NCBI GenBank assembly: GCA_009697815.1 | Contig: WLRQ01000009.1 | Span: forward strand, 1-62,824 | Length of the DNA stretch: 62,824 bases | Direction of reading: 5' to 3' | From: Actinomycetota bacterium | GTDB lineage: Bacteria > Actinomycetota > Actinomycetes > S36-B12 > CAIYMF01 | Shown: positions 1 to 9,737 of the stretch, one piece after another | Position numbering within the stretch: the stretch's first letter is position 1 | Layout: each line of letters starts with the position of its first letter | The notes under the pieces: model-generated | What the model saw: only the letters and a program-made list of their open reading frames with translations | Databases searched by the model: none | Told to the model about the DNA's origin: nothing | Translations under genes and position numbers: made by a program

Positions 1-1
1 C

Positions 2-706
2 GGCGACGATGTGACGCCGGGGGTCGCCGACGATGAGGACCTCGTGGCCCCGGCCGTGGACTCATCGCCGGACCGCCGCCCTCCGATTGCCGTTCTGGAT
101 ATCGCGCCCGAACTGATGGCCGGGCCGCTCTCCGCAGTGCGCGTCGGGGTTCTTCATGGCCGGATGTCCTCCGATGACAAGGACGAAGTGATGAGGCGGT
201 TCACCGACGGCCCGTCCGCGCCCGACGGCATCGACGTCCTCATCGCCACAACCGTGGTGGAGGTCGGCGTCGACGTCCCGAACGCCACCGTGATGGTCGT
301 GATGGATGCCGATCGGTTCGGCGTCTCCCAGCTTCACCAGCTCCGTGGGCGGATCGGACGCGGCCAGCACCCCGGCCTCTGCCTTCTCGTCAGTGAGATG
401 CCCCCGGGAACCCCTGCGCGCGAACGACTCGATGCGGTGGCGAGCACTGTCGACGGCGTCGAGCTCTCGCGGCTCGATCTCGAACAGCGCCGTGAGGGCG
501 ATGTGCTTGGTGCCTCGCAGTCGGGTCGACGATCCTCGCTGCGCATGCTCGCGGTGCTGCGCGACGAGGATGTCATCGCGGCGGCCCGCGCCGAGGCGAC
601 GGAGCTCGTGGCCCGTGACCCCCTGCTGTCAAGCCTCCCCGCTCTGGCCCGAGCAGTGGCGGCGCTGCTCGACGAGGATCGCGCCGACTACCTGGAGAAA
701 TCGTGA
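2..706 (+). CDS. recG: ATP-dependent DNA helicase RecG (C-terminal part, cut by window start)
   Basis: RecG is a superfamily 2 helicase that remodels stalled forks and branched DNA. Only the last 234 codons are present; the frame is open from base 2, so the gene begins outside the window. Helicase domain 2 motifs are visible: GRMSSDDKDEVMRRF, VEVGVDVPNATVMVV (motif V) and QLHQLRGRIGRG (motif VI with its two arginines). A RecG-like C-terminal wedge follows (LDLEQRREGDVLGASQSG). rsmD begins about 50 bases downstream, the usual actinobacterial order. The family call is secure; the N-terminal DNA-binding domain cannot be examined. Confidence 0.96.
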   Translation, partial: GDDVTPGVADDEDLVAPAVDSSPDRRPPIAVLDIAPELMAGPLSAVRVGVLHGRMSSDDKDEVMRRFTDGPSAPDGIDVLIATTVVEVGVDVPNATVMVVMDADRFGVSQLHQLRGRIGRGQHPGLCLLVSEMPPGTPARERLDAVASTVDGVELSRLDLEQRREGDVLGASQSGRRSSLRMLAVLRDEDVIAAARAEATELVARDPLLSSLPALARAVAALLDEDRADYLEKS

Positions 707-758
707 GATCCCCTCGTGCACAGGGCGTCATCCGCTATGCCCGACAGGGCGGCTGGTG

Positions 759-1337
759 ATGCGGATCATCTCTGGGTCGGCCCGTGGCCGCCGATTGTCG
801 GTGCCCCGGTCCGGTACTCGCCCCACGGCCGACCGGGTCCGTGAGTCGGTGTTCAGTGCGGTGGAGTCACGTCTGGGCACGTTCGGCGGACTCCGCGTCG
901 CCGACCTCTACGCCGGATCGGGTGCGGTGGGACTCGAGTCCCTGTCGCGGGGTGCCGCGCGGGCCCTGTTCGTCGAGCGTGATCGAGGGGCGCTCGAGGT
1001 CTTGCGCGCGAATATCGCGGCCGTGGGCCTCCCGGGTGGGGTTGTGGTCGACGATGACGTGACCCGCATGGCCTCCACCGCGCCGTCCCCGTCGGCGAGC
1101 GGGCCCTACGATCTGGTCTTCGCGGACCCTCCCTACGAGCTTGAGAGTGCGGTGCTCGAAGAGGTGCTCGCCGGCCTGGGGGAGCACGGCTGGCTCGCGG
1201 AGGGGGCGCTCGTGTTGATCGAGAGGTCCCGCCGTCGCGACGGGGTCACATGGCCCGACGGATTCGACCCCGATCGCGACCGGACCTATGGGGAGACCGT
1301 GGTGCGCTCGGCCATTTGGTACGGTCGCACCCCGTGA
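759..1337 (+). CDS. rsmD: 16S rRNA (guanine966-N2)-methyltransferase RsmD
   Basis: RsmD methylates G966 of 16S rRNA using S-adenosylmethionine. The 192-residue length fits the family. Visible motifs are the N-terminal MRIISGSARGRRL, RPTADRVRESVF, the SAM-binding loop VADLYAGSGAVGLESLSRGA and the N2-methyltransferase catalytic motif DPPY within YDLVFADPPYE. I chose ATG 759 because family members start MRIIxG; the GTG codon just before it at 756 is also in frame and cannot be excluded. The gene lies between recG and coaD, as in many actinobacteria. Confidence 0.95.
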   Translation: MRIISGSARGRRLSVPRSGTRPTADRVRESVFSAVESRLGTFGGLRVADLYAGSGAVGLESLSRGAARALFVERDRGALEVLRANIAAVGLPGGVVVDDDVTRMASTAPSPSASGPYDLVFADPPYELESAVLEEVLAGLGEHGWLAEGALVLIERSRRRDGVTWPDGFDPDRDRTYGETVVRSAIWYGRTP

Positions 1338-1376
1338 CCGGATCTCGCCCCGACCTTGCACCGCGAGGAGCCCACA

Positions 1377-1868
1377 GTGCGTAAGGCTGTCTGCCCGGGG
1401 TCCTTCGACCCCGTCACCAATGGGCACCTCGACGTGTTCATTCGCGCCTCGGAGATCTTCGACCAGGTCGTCGTGGGTGTGTTGATCAACAAGACCAAGA
1501 GCAGCATGTTCACCGTCGATGAGCGCATCGACATGCTGCGTCAGGTCGTGGCCCCGTATCCGAACATCGTCGTTGATGCCTTCCACGGTCTCCTGGTCGA
1601 CTACTGCCGCGACAACGGCATCCCCGCCATCGTCAAGGGGCTGCGGGCGGTCAGCGACTTCGACTACGAGCTGCAGATGGCGCAAATGAACCACCGCCTC
1701 GCCCGAGTCGAGACGCTGTTCGTGAGTACCAACCCCCTCTACAGTTATCTCTCCTCCAGTCTGGTCAAGGAGGTCGCCACCTATGGTGGCGACGTCACCG
1801 GGCTCGTCCCGGATCTCGTGCTCGCCCGACTGCACGAACGCCTGCACGACCAGCAGAACGGCTCTTAA
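1377..1868 (+). CDS. coaD: Phosphopantetheine adenylyltransferase
   Basis: CoaD catalyses the penultimate step of coenzyme A synthesis, adenylating 4'-phosphopantetheine. The 163-residue protein has the nucleotidyltransferase signature GSFDPVTNGH (the T/HxGH motif) at its N-terminus, the substrate-binding KGLRAVSDFDYELQMAQMN segment and the C-terminal SSSLVKEVATYGGDV motif. The GTG start at 1377 sits six bases after a GAGGAG ribosome-binding site (1365-1370) and gives the family-typical N-terminus VRKAVCPGSFDP. An upstream in-frame ATG at 1356 lacks this support. Confidence 0.96.
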   Translation: MRKAVCPGSFDPVTNGHLDVFIRASEIFDQVVVGVLINKTKSSMFTVDERIDMLRQVVAPYPNIVVDAFHGLLVDYCRDNGIPAIVKGLRAVSDFDYELQMAQMNHRLARVETLFVSTNPLYSYLSSSLVKEVATYGGDVTGLVPDLVLARLHERLHDQQNGS

Positions 1869-1905
1869 GCGCCACTGCGTCACCGCGACGGAACGGAGGC
1901 CCGAT

Positions 1906-2400
1906 ATGGACGTCCACGACAAGCTCGACGACATCTCGACCCTGGTCGAGAATGCTCGCGCGATGCCGATGTCGGCCTCGTGCCTGGTGAATCGCTCAGA
2001 CCTGCTCGACCAGCTCGACGAAGTGCGGTCACTTCTGCCGGGCGCTCTGGCCGAGGCCGACGACATCCTCGCCGACCGCAATGACATCGTTGATGCGGCC
2101 CGTGTCGAGGCGGCCGAGATCATCGGGCGCGCCCACGAGCAGGCACGTGAGCTCGTGAGTGAGCACGAGATCTATCTGGGAGCCCTGTCCGAGGCCGACG
2201 CCGTCAGCGAGGCCTCCCACGCGGAGTCCGCGAGGATGCGACATGAGATCGACGACTACGTCGACGCCAAGCTGGCGAACTTCGAGGTGGTGCTCCACAA
2301 GACCATCTCGGCGGTGCAGAAGGGTCGCGACCGCATCCGCGGCCGTCACGACTTCGAGGAGCTCGGCGAGCCGTTCGACGAAGAACCGCTTCCGGGCTGA
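1906..2400 (+). CDS. DivIVA-like coiled-coil protein (small, 164 aa)
   Basis: The protein is 164 residues, charged and mostly helical. It has a short N-terminal region (MDVHDKLDDISTLVENAR) and then a long predicted coiled coil rich in A, E, R and D (for example DAARVEAAEIIGRAHEQAR). This resembles the truncated DivIVA/cell-division-initiation-like proteins found at the same place between coaD and the DUF177 gene in actinobacteria. There is no membrane segment or enzymatic motif. A GGAACGGAGG ribosome-binding region precedes ATG 1906. A role in polar or septal organisation is inferred from family resemblance only. Confidence 0.8.
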   Translation: MDVHDKLDDISTLVENARAMPMSASCLVNRSDLLDQLDEVRSLLPGALAEADDILADRNDIVDAARVEAAEIIGRAHEQARELVSEHEIYLGALSEADAVSEASHAESARMRHEIDDYVDAKLANFEVVLHKTISAVQKGRDRIRGRHDFEELGEPFDEEPLPG

Positions 2401-2484
2401 GCACAACTCGGGTGGTACGGGAGGGGCCGTTTTGGGTCCCACCCCCGCACTCAGGTACCCTGGCGTGTCGGCCTGCATGAGGCC

Positions 2485-3123
2485 GTGATCCATCGTGTCC
2501 GGCCCTGGAAGGCGACCCTCATCACGTTCGACCCGCGATCCCCTCTCGTGATCGACACCCGAGAACTGGGAAGACGCGCGGGCTCGATGCATGAGGTCTC
2601 GCTCACGGTGCCTGCTCCGACGGGGATCGGGATCATGTCGATCGGCGTCCCTGAGGGATCCGAGGTCGAGCTGGACATCCGGCTCGAGTCGGTGATCGAA
2701 GGGGTACTGGTGTCGGGAACGGCACTGGTACAGCTCACGGGCGAGTGCAGCCGCTGCCTGGATCAGATCTCCGACGAGTTGGAGGTCGACCTCCAGGAGT
2801 TGTTCCGCTACGAGGATGCCGACACACGCGGTCGGCGACCTTCACGCGGCTCACCTGAGAACGACGCCGATGAGGACGACGAACAGCACAGCATGGTCGG
2901 GGATTTCTTCGACCTCGAGCCTGTGCTGCGCGATGCGGTAGTGCTCGATCTGCCGCTCGCACCGGTGTGCCGGGACGACTGCCCGGGACTGTGCCCACAA
3001 TGTGGGCTCCGTCTCGAGGAGGACCCAGACCACCTCCATGATGTGATCGACCCCAGGTGGGCCGCCCTCGGCGGTGCCCTGGAGCCGATCAGCCAGACCG
3101 ACCACGACAAGGAAGAGGGCTGA
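2485..3123 (+). CDS. yceD: YceD/DUF177 family protein
   Basis: DUF177 proteins are encoded next to rpmF in most bacteria and are linked to 23S rRNA accumulation and ribosome assembly. The protein (about 212 aa from GTG 2485) begins near PLVIDTRELGRRAG. It contains the domain core LTGECSRCLDQISDELEVDL and a C-terminal four-cysteine cluster, CRDDCPGLCPQCG, likely to bind zinc. An acidic low-complexity insert (NDADEDDEQHS) lies in the middle. The exact start is uncertain because no strong ribosome-binding site is visible. The stop is three bases before rpmF, so the two are probably co-translated. Confidence 0.92.
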   Translation: MIHRVRPWKATLITFDPRSPLVIDTRELGRRAGSMHEVSLTVPAPTGIGIMSIGVPEGSEVELDIRLESVIEGVLVSGTALVQLTGECSRCLDQISDELEVDLQELFRYEDADTRGRRPSRGSPENDADEDDEQHSMVGDFFDLEPVLRDAVVLDLPLAPVCRDDCPGLCPQCGLRLEEDPDHLHDVIDPRWAALGGALEPISQTDHDKEEG

Positions 3124-3126
3124 GCA

Positions 3127-3303
3127 ATGGCCGTCCCCAAGCGGAAGAGCTCCCGCAGTAACACCCGCCACCGCCGTTCGCAGTGGAAGGCCAAGCTGCC
3201 CCAGATCAACAAGGTGATGCGCAACGGGCGCATCGAGTTTGTGGTGCCCCACCGTGTCGACGCGGACGGCGAGTACAACGGCCGCCAGGTCATCGACGTC
3301 TGA
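3127..3303 (+). CDS. rpmF: Large ribosomal subunit protein bL32
   Basis: This is a 58-codon gene. It starts [20 protein letters not shown], the conserved bL32 N-terminus, and ends [11 protein letters not shown]. No C-x2-C zinc motif is present, so this is the cysteine-free (C-minus) form common in actinobacteria. It follows the DUF177 gene by three bases, the classic yceD-rpmF pairing. A strong hairpin lies about 70 bases downstream and probably ends the transcript before rnc. Confidence 0.95.
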   Translation: MAVPKRKSSRSNTRHRRSQWKAKLPQINKVMRNGRIEFVVPHRVDADGEYNGRQVIDV

Positions 3304-3375
3304 GCGCACCACCTCGACCCTTCACGACGACACCCCTGGGCGTGATGTCGGTGATGGGTTCGATGTCCTATCTCC

Positions 3376-3411
3376 CGCGACACCCGATCGCCACCACGGT
3401 CGGGTGTCGCG
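3376..3411 (+). terminator. Hairpin terminator downstream of rpmF
   Basis: There is a perfect 12-bp inverted repeat: CGCGACACCCGA at 3376-3387 and TCGGGTGTCGCG at 3400-3411, with a 12-base loop. No T-tract follows, which is usual for actinobacterial hairpin terminators. It sits between rpmF and rnc. Confidence 0.65.
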
Positions 3412-3456
3412 TCATGTCCGGGCACCGTCAGAGCCGGCTCGCATTACGGTGGAGTC

Positions 3457-4263
3457 ATGACTGAGCGAGCCCCCGACAGTGCCGGCCACGCGCCGGATCG
3501 TCATCAGCCCAGCCGTCCTCCTGAGGCCGCACTCGTGCGGCGTCTCGGAGTGGCCATCGACCCTGCCTTGCTGGATCTCGCGCTGATGCACCGCTCATTC
3601 GCGTATGAGAACGGTGGGCTTCCCACCAATGAGCGCCTGGAGTTCCTTGGCGACTCCGTCTTGGGGCTGGTGGTCACCTCTGCCCTCTACCGAGACCATC
3701 CGGATCTGCCGGAGGGTCAGCTGGCAAAACTGCGTGCAGCGGTGGTCAACTCCAAGGCGCTTGCCCTGGTGGGACGCGAGCTCGGTCTTGGTGAGCACCT
3801 TCTGCTCGGACGTGGCGAGGAGGCGACGGGGGGTCGTGACCGCTCCTCGATCGTCGCCGACACCGTCGAGGCGCTGATCGGGGCCGTCTATCTCGACAGC
3901 GGGCTCGACGTCGCATCCGCACTCGTCCACCGGCTCTTCGACCCGCTGATGGCCGCCTCCGCCGAGCTCGGCGCGGGGCTGGACTGGAAGACGAGCCTGC
4001 AGGAGCTCTGTGCCTCGGGGGCTCTGGGAGTGCCCGAGTACGTGGTCGAGGAAAGCGGCCCTGATCATCACAAGACCTTCCGTGCTCAGGTGCGGGTGGC
4101 GGGCGCCCTGCATGGTGATGGACGAGGCGCGAGCAAGAAGGACGCAGAGCAGGAGGCCGCCGCCACCGCGTACGCGGCCCTGCTGGCTGAGCGGTCGGCC
4201 GAGGCCGCGTCGGCTCTCGACCCGGCGCGCGATCGCGCCGCGGAATCCTCGGTCGTTCCTTAG
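3457..4263 (+). CDS. rnc: Ribonuclease III
   Basis: RNase III cleaves double-stranded RNA in rRNA maturation and mRNA turnover. The 268-residue protein has the catalytic signature [16 protein letters not shown], a second acidic motif in [15 protein letters not shown], and a C-terminal double-stranded RNA-binding domain ([12 protein letters not shown] through [20 protein letters not shown]). It carries an N-terminal extension of about 25 residues and a C-terminal Ala-rich tail. ATG 3457 follows a GGTGGAG ribosome-binding site. The stop overlaps the mutM GTG start by one base (TAGTG), so translation is probably coupled. Confidence 0.97.
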   Translation: MTERAPDSAGHAPDRHQPSRPPEAALVRRLGVAIDPALLDLALMHRSFAYENGGLPTNERLEFLGDSVLGLVVTSALYRDHPDLPEGQLAKLRAAVVNSKALALVGRELGLGEHLLLGRGEEATGGRDRSSIVADTVEALIGAVYLDSGLDVASALVHRLFDPLMAASAELGAGLDWKTSLQELCASGALGVPEYVVEESGPDHHKTFRAQVRVAGALHGDGRGASKKDAEQEAAATAYAALLAERSAEAASALDPARDRAAESSVVP

Positions 4264-5156
4264 TGCCCGAGCTGCCGGAGGTCGAGGTGGTGCGCCGCGG
4301 CCTCGAGAAGTGGGTTACTGGACGAACTATCGCGAGCGCCGAGATCCTCCACCCGCGGGCCGCCCGACGGCATGAGCCCGGGCCCGATGATCTTGTCGCG
4401 AGCCTGAGGGGTCGCTCGGTCGTCGCCACGAGCCGTCGCGGGAAATACCTCTGGCTCCGGCTCGACGGTGGGGATATCGCGCTTGTCGCTCATCTGGGAA
4501 TGAGTGGTCAACTCCTCGTGCAGCCGAGCGAGTCGCCTGTCGAGACCCATCTGCGGGCCCGGATCGGATTCGCCGACGGAGGCCGCGAGCTCCGGTTCGT
4601 CGACCAACGCACGTTCGGCTCCCTCGCGGTTGACCCGCTCGTCGACGATGGCTCAGGTGGCCTTGTTCCGACCTCCGTCGTGCATATCGGTCGCGATCCG
4701 CTCGACCCGGCGTTCGACGACGCGGACTGGATTCATCGGCTTCAGCGGCGCGCGACCGGGATCAAGCGCGCTTTGCTTGATCAGACTCTCGCCTCCGGAG
4801 TGGGCAATATCTACGCGGACGAGTCGCTCTGGCGCGCCCGTCTGCACTGGGCCACTCCCACCGACCGCCTGACGGCCGCACGTGCCCGCCATCTCCTGGC
4901 TCAGGTACGCGAGGTCATGACCGAGGCCCTGGCACAGGGCGGCACCTCGTTCGATGCCCTCTACGTCAACGTCAACGGAGAGTCCGGCTACTTCGACGTC
5001 TCGCTCGCGGCCTACGGGCGCGAGGGTCGGCCATGTCCGCGCTGCGGTCGGTCGATCGTGCGTGAGGCGTTCACGAACAGGTCCTCCTTCAGGTGCCCCG
5101 CGTGTCAGCCGGCGCCCCGTGGGCACCGGGTCGCATCCACGGGGCGTGCGAGATGA
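4263..5156 (+). CDS. mutM: Formamidopyrimidine-DNA glycosylase (Fpg/MutM)
   Basis: MutM removes 8-oxoguanine and formamidopyrimidines and nicks the abasic site. The start codon followed by [13 protein letters not shown] supplies the catalytic N-terminal proline and the next glutamate. A conserved lysine is in GKYLWL, the helix-two-turn-helix region is [14 protein letters not shown], and the C-terminal zinc finger is [19 protein letters not shown] followed by CPAC. All active-site features are intact in 297 residues. The start overlaps the rnc stop and the stop overlaps the acyP start. Confidence 0.97.
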   Translation: MPELPEVEVVRRGLEKWVTGRTIASAEILHPRAARRHEPGPDDLVASLRGRSVVATSRRGKYLWLRLDGGDIALVAHLGMSGQLLVQPSESPVETHLRARIGFADGGRELRFVDQRTFGSLAVDPLVDDGSGGLVPTSVVHIGRDPLDPAFDDADWIHRLQRRATGIKRALLDQTLASGVGNIYADESLWRARLHWATPTDRLTAARARHLLAQVREVMTEALAQGGTSFDALYVNVNGESGYFDVSLAAYGREGRPCPRCGRSIVREAFTNRSSFRCPACQPAPRGHRVASTGRAR

Positions 5157-5482
5157 GCGACCGATCTCCGACGGTCGTGCCACACGAGCCAGCAGGCTCC
5201 GAGCGTGGGTCCGACTCGATTCGGCTCACAGCCTGGGTGCGCGGCCGGGTGCAGGGCGTGGGATTCCGCTGGTGGGTCAGGGCACACGCTCTCGAGCTCG
5301 GGCTCGCAGGCTGGGCCGCGAACCTCTCCGACGGCCGGGTCGAGGTGGTCGCCGAGGGCCTACGTGAGCGCTGCGAGGATCTGCTCCTCTCACTGCGTGC
5401 CGGGGCGACACCTGGCCATGTGGCCCTCGTTGTCGAGCGGTGGTCCGACGCACGCGGTCTCACCGGTTTCGACGAGCGCTGA
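5153..5482 (+). CDS. acyP: Acylphosphatase
   Basis: Acylphosphatases hydrolyse small acyl phosphates. The 109-residue protein has the family signature [18 protein letters not shown], with the phosphate-binding loop and catalytic arginine, and later the [16 protein letters not shown] motif with its catalytic Asn. ATG 5153 overlaps the mutM stop in an ATGA arrangement. An N-terminal extension of about 23 residues precedes the core domain. The small size and complete motif make the call firm, although the physiological substrate is unknown. Confidence 0.94.
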   Translation: MSDRSPTVVPHEPAGSERGSDSIRLTAWVRGRVQGVGFRWWVRAHALELGLAGWAANLSDGRVEVVAEGLRERCEDLLLSLRAGATPGHVALVVERWSDARGLTGFDER

Positions 5483-5691
5483 CCGCGCCCTTCGTGTGTT
5501 CTCGCGAGCACCTGCCCGCCTCGGGATCCCGCCGCTCGTCGGGTTGACGACCGGCCACGGCCGCTGTCACTCTGAGGAAGAAGAACATCCGTCGCGCGCG
5601 ATCCTCGACGCGGACACCCCACGCCGACGACGGCATACCCGTGCGACACCCGGCGACATTGCACGTCCTCTCGTGCCAAGGGAGACCGAGA

Positions 5692-5913
5692 ATGTCCAAG
5701 GCCATCTACGGCCAGATCAGTGGCTCCGAGGCGCTCCTGCTCTCGGAAGTCACGCGCTTGCGCCGTCGAGTCCGTGATCTTGAGGATCAGGTTGCCGCGT
5801 ACGAGGCCGACGTGATCATGCTGGGCCAAAGGCCCTCGCTCGTCTCCGGGGGCCGCGTCGCCCTCGATGAGGCGCTCCGCGGGCTCGGGGAGTCCGAGCC
5901 CGCTCTCCTCTAG
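5692..5913 (+). CDS. Small conserved coiled-coil protein upstream of smc
   Basis: The protein is 73 residues, starting MSKAIYGQISGSEALLLSEV. A central heptad-like helix (TRLRRRVRDLEDQVAAYEAD) should form a coiled coil, and the tail is Gly/Leu-rich. AAGGGAGA at 5678-5685 is a well-spaced ribosome-binding site. Similar short proteins of unknown function are encoded near smc in actinobacteria. I see no catalytic or membrane features. The 209 bases before it hold no other gene. Any link to chromosome segregation is positional only. Confidence 0.8.
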   Translation: MSKAIYGQISGSEALLLSEVTRLRRRVRDLEDQVAAYEADVIMLGQRPSLVSGGRVALDEALRGLGESEPALL

Positions 5914-6004
5914 AGCCCTCGCCACTCCCGGTCCGGGTCCGACGAGGGTAGGGTGGGGCTCCTTCCCCAGATCCCCTGACGCCGACGCGCCTGGAGCCTC
6001 TCGC

Positions 6005-9000
6005 GTGCACCTCAAGAGCCTCACCCTGCGCGGCTTCAAGTCGTTCGCGTCCTCGACGACCCTGCATTTCGAGCAGGGCATCACCTGTGTCGTCGGGCCC
6101 AATGGCTCGGGCAAGTCCAATGTCGTCGACGCCATCGCATGGGTGATGGGTGAACAGGGTGCCAAGAGCCTTCGCGGCGGCAAGATGGAAGATGTCATCT
6201 TCGCCGGCACCTCCGGCCGCCCGCCGCTGGGACGGGCCGAGGTACTCCTCACGATCGACAACACCGACGGCGCACTCCCCATCGAGTACGCCGAGGTCAC
6301 GATCTCGCGGACGATGTTCCGCAACGGTGGCTCGGAGTACGCCATCAACGGCGCGGCCTGCCGGCTGCTCGATGTCCAGGAGCTCTTGTCCGACTCCGGG
6401 ATCGGCCGAGAGATGCACGTCATCGTCGGCCAGGGTCAGCTCGACACCATCTTGTCGGCCTCGCCGGAGGAGCGCCGCGGGTTCGTCGAGGAGGCCGCGG
6501 GTGTCCTCAAGCACCGCAAGCGCAAAGAGAAGGCGCTGCGCAAGCTCGAGGCGATGCAGGCCAATCTCACCCGACTACAGGACCTCACATCCGAGCTCCG
6601 CCGCCAGCTCAAGCCTCTGGGCAAGCAGGCCGAAGTCGCACGCCGGGCTGCTGTTATCCAGGCCGATCTTCGAGATTCCCGCCTGCGACTGATCGCCGAT
6701 GACCTGATGACCCTGCGCGGCGCGCTCGACCAAGAGGTGGCCGACGAGTCGGCACTTCGCGAGCGACGTCACGAGGTCGACTCCGCACTGGCGGGCGCCC
6801 AGGCGCGCGAGGCGGTGCTCGATGCCGAGATCACAGGCGAGGCCCCGACCCTCGCGCGGGCACAGGAGACGTGGTACCGGCTTTCGAGCCTGCGCGAACG
6901 TGTGCGCAGCACCGCGGCACTCGCTGCCGAGCGCGTGCGCAACCTCGCGCCCGAGCCCGACGACCGACCCGGCCGCGATCCTGCCGAACTCGACGCCGAG
7001 GCGCTCGAGGCCCGCGAGCAGGAGTCCGAGCTCGGGCGTCAGGTGGCCGCTGCGCGGGAGCTCCTCAGCTCCGCCGTCGCCTCGCGGGCTCAGGCCGAGG
7101 GCTCCCATGCAGGCGAGGAACAGCGACTCATCGCGCTGGTGCGCGCGGCGTCGGACCGTCGCGAAGGCCTGGTCCGGCTCACCGGTCAGGTGAACGGCGC
7201 ATTGTCGCGACTCGAGGCACGTGCGGCGGAGGTCGACCGCCTTGCCGCCCAATTCGCCGAGGCTCGGGCTCGCGCCGACAAGTCCAACGGTGATTTCCAC
7301 GCCCTCGAAAGTCAGGTCGCGGGGCTCGACCAGGGCGAGGTCGGCCTTGACGCCGAGCACGAGCAGGCCGCCGAGTTGCTCGCCTCAGCCGAGGGCCGGG
7401 TTCAGGACCTGCGCCTCGAGGAACAGGAATCAGAGCGTGAGCGTCACGCACTCGTGGCACGCGTTGAGGCTCTCGAACTTGGCCTCGCTCGCAAGGACGG
7501 CGGCGCTGCCGTGCTCGCCGCGGGCGAGCGCCTCTCCGGTGTCCTGGGCACGGTCGCCGCACTCGTACGCGTCGAGACCGGTTACGAGGCGGCGATCTCC
7601 GCCGCTCTGGGCCCGCTGGCCGATGCCGTGGCCGTCGGTTCGGTCACTGCGGCCGTCGACGTTCTCGCACTGCTGAAGGCCGACGACTCCGGGCGTGCCT
7701 CGCTCCTGGTCGCAGGCGCGGTGGCACCAGATCGGTCCTCCTGGCCGGCGCTCCCGGCAGGTGCCCGGTGGGCGCTGGACCTCGTCACGACCCCGGAGCA
7801 GTTGCGCGGCTCGGTCGCGGTCGCGCTGGCCCGGGTTGCCGTCGTCGACGACCTCGCCACCGCGCGCGAGGTCGCGCTCTCAGGCGATCTTGTCGCGGTC
7901 ACGCGGCAGGGCGATGTTCTCTCCTCCGGCGTAGTCCACGGCGGTTCGGCGTCCGCGCCCTCGCTGATCGAGGTCCAGGCCGCCGTCGACGAGGCACGGT
8001 CACGACTCTCCACAGCCACGCACCGCTGCGAGCGAGTGCGCTTCGAGCTTGGGGGTGCGGCCGAGGCAGTCACCGAGGCTCGTCTACGGGTAGAGGTCGC
8101 ACTCGCGCGTCTGCACGAGTCCGACGCTCGCATGGCGGCGGTGGCCGAACAGCTCGGCCAGCTCGGCTCGGCCGCGCGCGCCGCGTCAGGTGAGGCTGAT
8201 CGCTTCGCGGCCGCGATCGCCTCGGCGGGCGCCGCCCGTGACGCAGACCAGGTCACCTACGACGACCTCTCCCATCGCTTGGAGGCCGCTGCGCAGGCGC
8301 CCGACGAAGGTGAGCCCTCGACCCTCGAGCGCGACCGGCTCGCGGAAGCCGCAGTGCTGGCGCGCCAGGCCGAGGTCGAGGCGCGACTTGCCATGCGCAC
8401 GGGTGAGGAACGGGCCCATGCTCTTGCCGGCCGTGCGGAGTCGCTCGAACGTGCCGCCCAGGCCGAGCGCGACGCCAGAGCACGCTCCACCGCGCGACGC
8501 GAGGCACGTGCCCGGGCTGCCGGGGTTGCCTTGGCTGTGCGCACCGGTGCGGCTGCGACCCTCGCACATCTGGAGGTGTCCCTCGCGGTGGCCTCCAGCG
8601 AGCGCGACGAGGCAGAGCAGGCGCGCACGGTCCGTGACGGCGAGATGATCGCATTGCGTGCCCGTACGCGCGAGCTGCAGATCGAGCTCGAGGCTCTCAC
8701 GTCGTCGGTGCATCGCGACGAAATCGCGCGCGCCGAGCAGCGCCTGCGCATCGAGGCTCTCGAGTCCAAGGCCATGGAGGACTTCGGTGTCGACGCCGAC
8801 ACCCTCGTCCTCGAGTACGGCCCCGAGGTCGAGGTGCCCCCGTCGGGCACGGCGCCGGGTGACGAGATCGATCCTGAGGCCCCCGATCCTGAGCCCTATC
8901 CCTACGTCCGGCTCGAGCAGGAGAAGCGCCTCCGGTCCGCCGAGCGGGCGCTGGCACTGCTGGGACGCGTCAATCCCCTTGCGCTGGAAGAGTTCTCAGC

Positions 9001-9613
9001 ACTCGAGGAGCGCTACCGGTTCCTCAATGAGCAACTCGACGACCTCAAGCGCTCGCGTACCGACCTGCTCGGGATCATCAAGGATGTCGACGAGCGTGTG
9101 CAGCAGGTCTTTGCTGAGGCCTTCGCTGATGTCGAGCGGGAGTTCGAGCGCATCTTCGCTCGCCTGTTCCCGGGGGGAGAGGGGCGCCTGATCCTCACCG
9201 CACCCGACGACCTGCTCACCTCGGGAATCGATGTCGAGGCCCGACCACCGGGCAAGAAGGTCAAGCGCCTCTCACTGCTGTCCGGCGGAGAGCGCTCACT
9301 GACGGCGGTTGCGTTCCTCGTCGCTCTGTTCAAGGCAAGGCCGAGCCCGTTCTACATCATGGACGAGGTCGAGGCCGCGCTCGACGACGTCAACCTGCAG
9401 CGGCTCCTGGAGATCATGGAGGAGTTGCGCGAAGACTCCCAACTGATCGTGATCACCCACCAGAAGCGCACGATGGAGATCGCCGATGCCCTCTACGGCG
9501 TCTCGATGCGGGGCGACGGCGTCACGACCGTCATCGGGCAGCGGTTGCGGGATGACTCCGGCGTTGAGCCCGGCGATGCCGGGATCTCGGACGACTCGGC
9601 CCAGTCAGCCTGA
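6005..9613 (+). CDS. smc: Chromosome segregation protein SMC
   Basis: SMC is the ATPase core of bacterial condensin, organising and segregating the chromosome. The protein is about 1202 residues from GTG 6005, giving MHLKSLTLRGFKSFAS, the usual SMC start. Walker A (GPNGSGKSNVVDA) lies near residue 31. Long coiled-coil arms rich in A, E and R flank a hinge at roughly 490-650 (GVLGTVAALVRVETGYEAAI). The signature motif LSLLSGGERSLTAVAFL is near residue 1090 and Walker B (FYIMDEVEAALDDVN) near 1115. All ATPase elements are intact. ftsY follows. Confidence 0.97.
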   Translation: MHLKSLTLRGFKSFASSTTLHFEQGITCVVGPNGSGKSNVVDAIAWVMGEQGAKSLRGGKMEDVIFAGTSGRPPLGRAEVLLTIDNTDGALPIEYAEVTISRTMFRNGGSEYAINGAACRLLDVQELLSDSGIGREMHVIVGQGQLDTILSASPEERRGFVEEAAGVLKHRKRKEKALRKLEAMQANLTRLQDLTSELRRQLKPLGKQAEVARRAAVIQADLRDSRLRLIADDLMTLRGALDQEVADESALRERRHEVDSALAGAQAREAVLDAEITGEAPTLARAQETWYRLSSLRERVRSTAALAAERVRNLAPEPDDRPGRDPAELDAEALEAREQESELGRQVAAARELLSSAVASRAQAEGSHAGEEQRLIALVRAASDRREGLVRLTGQVNGALSRLEARAAEVDRLAAQFAEARARADKSNGDFHALESQVAGLDQGEVGLDAEHEQAAELLASAEGRVQDLRLEEQESERERHALVARVEALELGLARKDGGAAVLAAGERLSGVLGTVAALVRVETGYEAAISAALGPLADAVAVGSVTAAVDVLALLKADDSGRASLLVAGAVAPDRSSWPALPAGARWALDLVTTPEQLRGSVAVALARVAVVDDLATAREVALSGDLVAVTRQGDVLSSGVVHGGSASAPSLIEVQAAVDEARSRLSTATHRCERVRFELGGAAEAVTEARLRVEVALARLHESDARMAAVAEQLGQLGSAARAASGEADRFAAAIASAGAARDADQVTYDDLSHRLEAAAQAPDEGEPSTLERDRLAEAAVLARQAEVEARLAMRTGEERAHALAGRAESLERAAQAERDARARSTARREARARAAGVALAVRTGAAATLAHLEVSLAVASSERDEAEQARTVRDGEMIALRARTRELQIELEALTSSVHRDEIARAEQRLRIEALESKAMEDFGVDADTLVLEYGPEVEVPPSGTAPGDEIDPEAPDPEPYPYVRLEQEKRLRSAERALALLGRVNPLALEEFSALEERYRFLNEQLDDLKRSRTDLLGIIKDVDERVQQVFAEAFADVEREFERIFARLFPGGEGRLILTAPDDLLTSGIDVEARPPGKKVKRLSLLSGGERSLTAVAFLVALFKARPSPFYIMDEVEAALDDVNLQRLLEIMEELREDSQLIVITHQKRTMEIADALYGVSMRGDGVTTVIGQRLRDDSGVEPGDAGISDDSAQSA

Positions 9614-9737
9614 TCTCCTGCATCTGATCTCGGGCCTGATCGTGTCGGGCCTGCTCATGTGCGCGTGATCGGCACGGGATCTTCAGATGCTGGGTGGGTG
9701 GCGCACCGCTGCCCCTGACGATGGGAGGATCGCTCTC

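Noticed and set aside
867-2123. 418-codon minus-strand open frame over rsmD, coaD and the DivIVA-like gene
   Set aside because: It runs against three well-supported genes and has no family features.
5089-6423. 444-codon minus-strand open frame
   Set aside because: It lies opposite acyP, the small coiled-coil gene and the start of smc; the product is Arg/Ser/Pro-rich with no motif, a typical shadow in GC-rich DNA.
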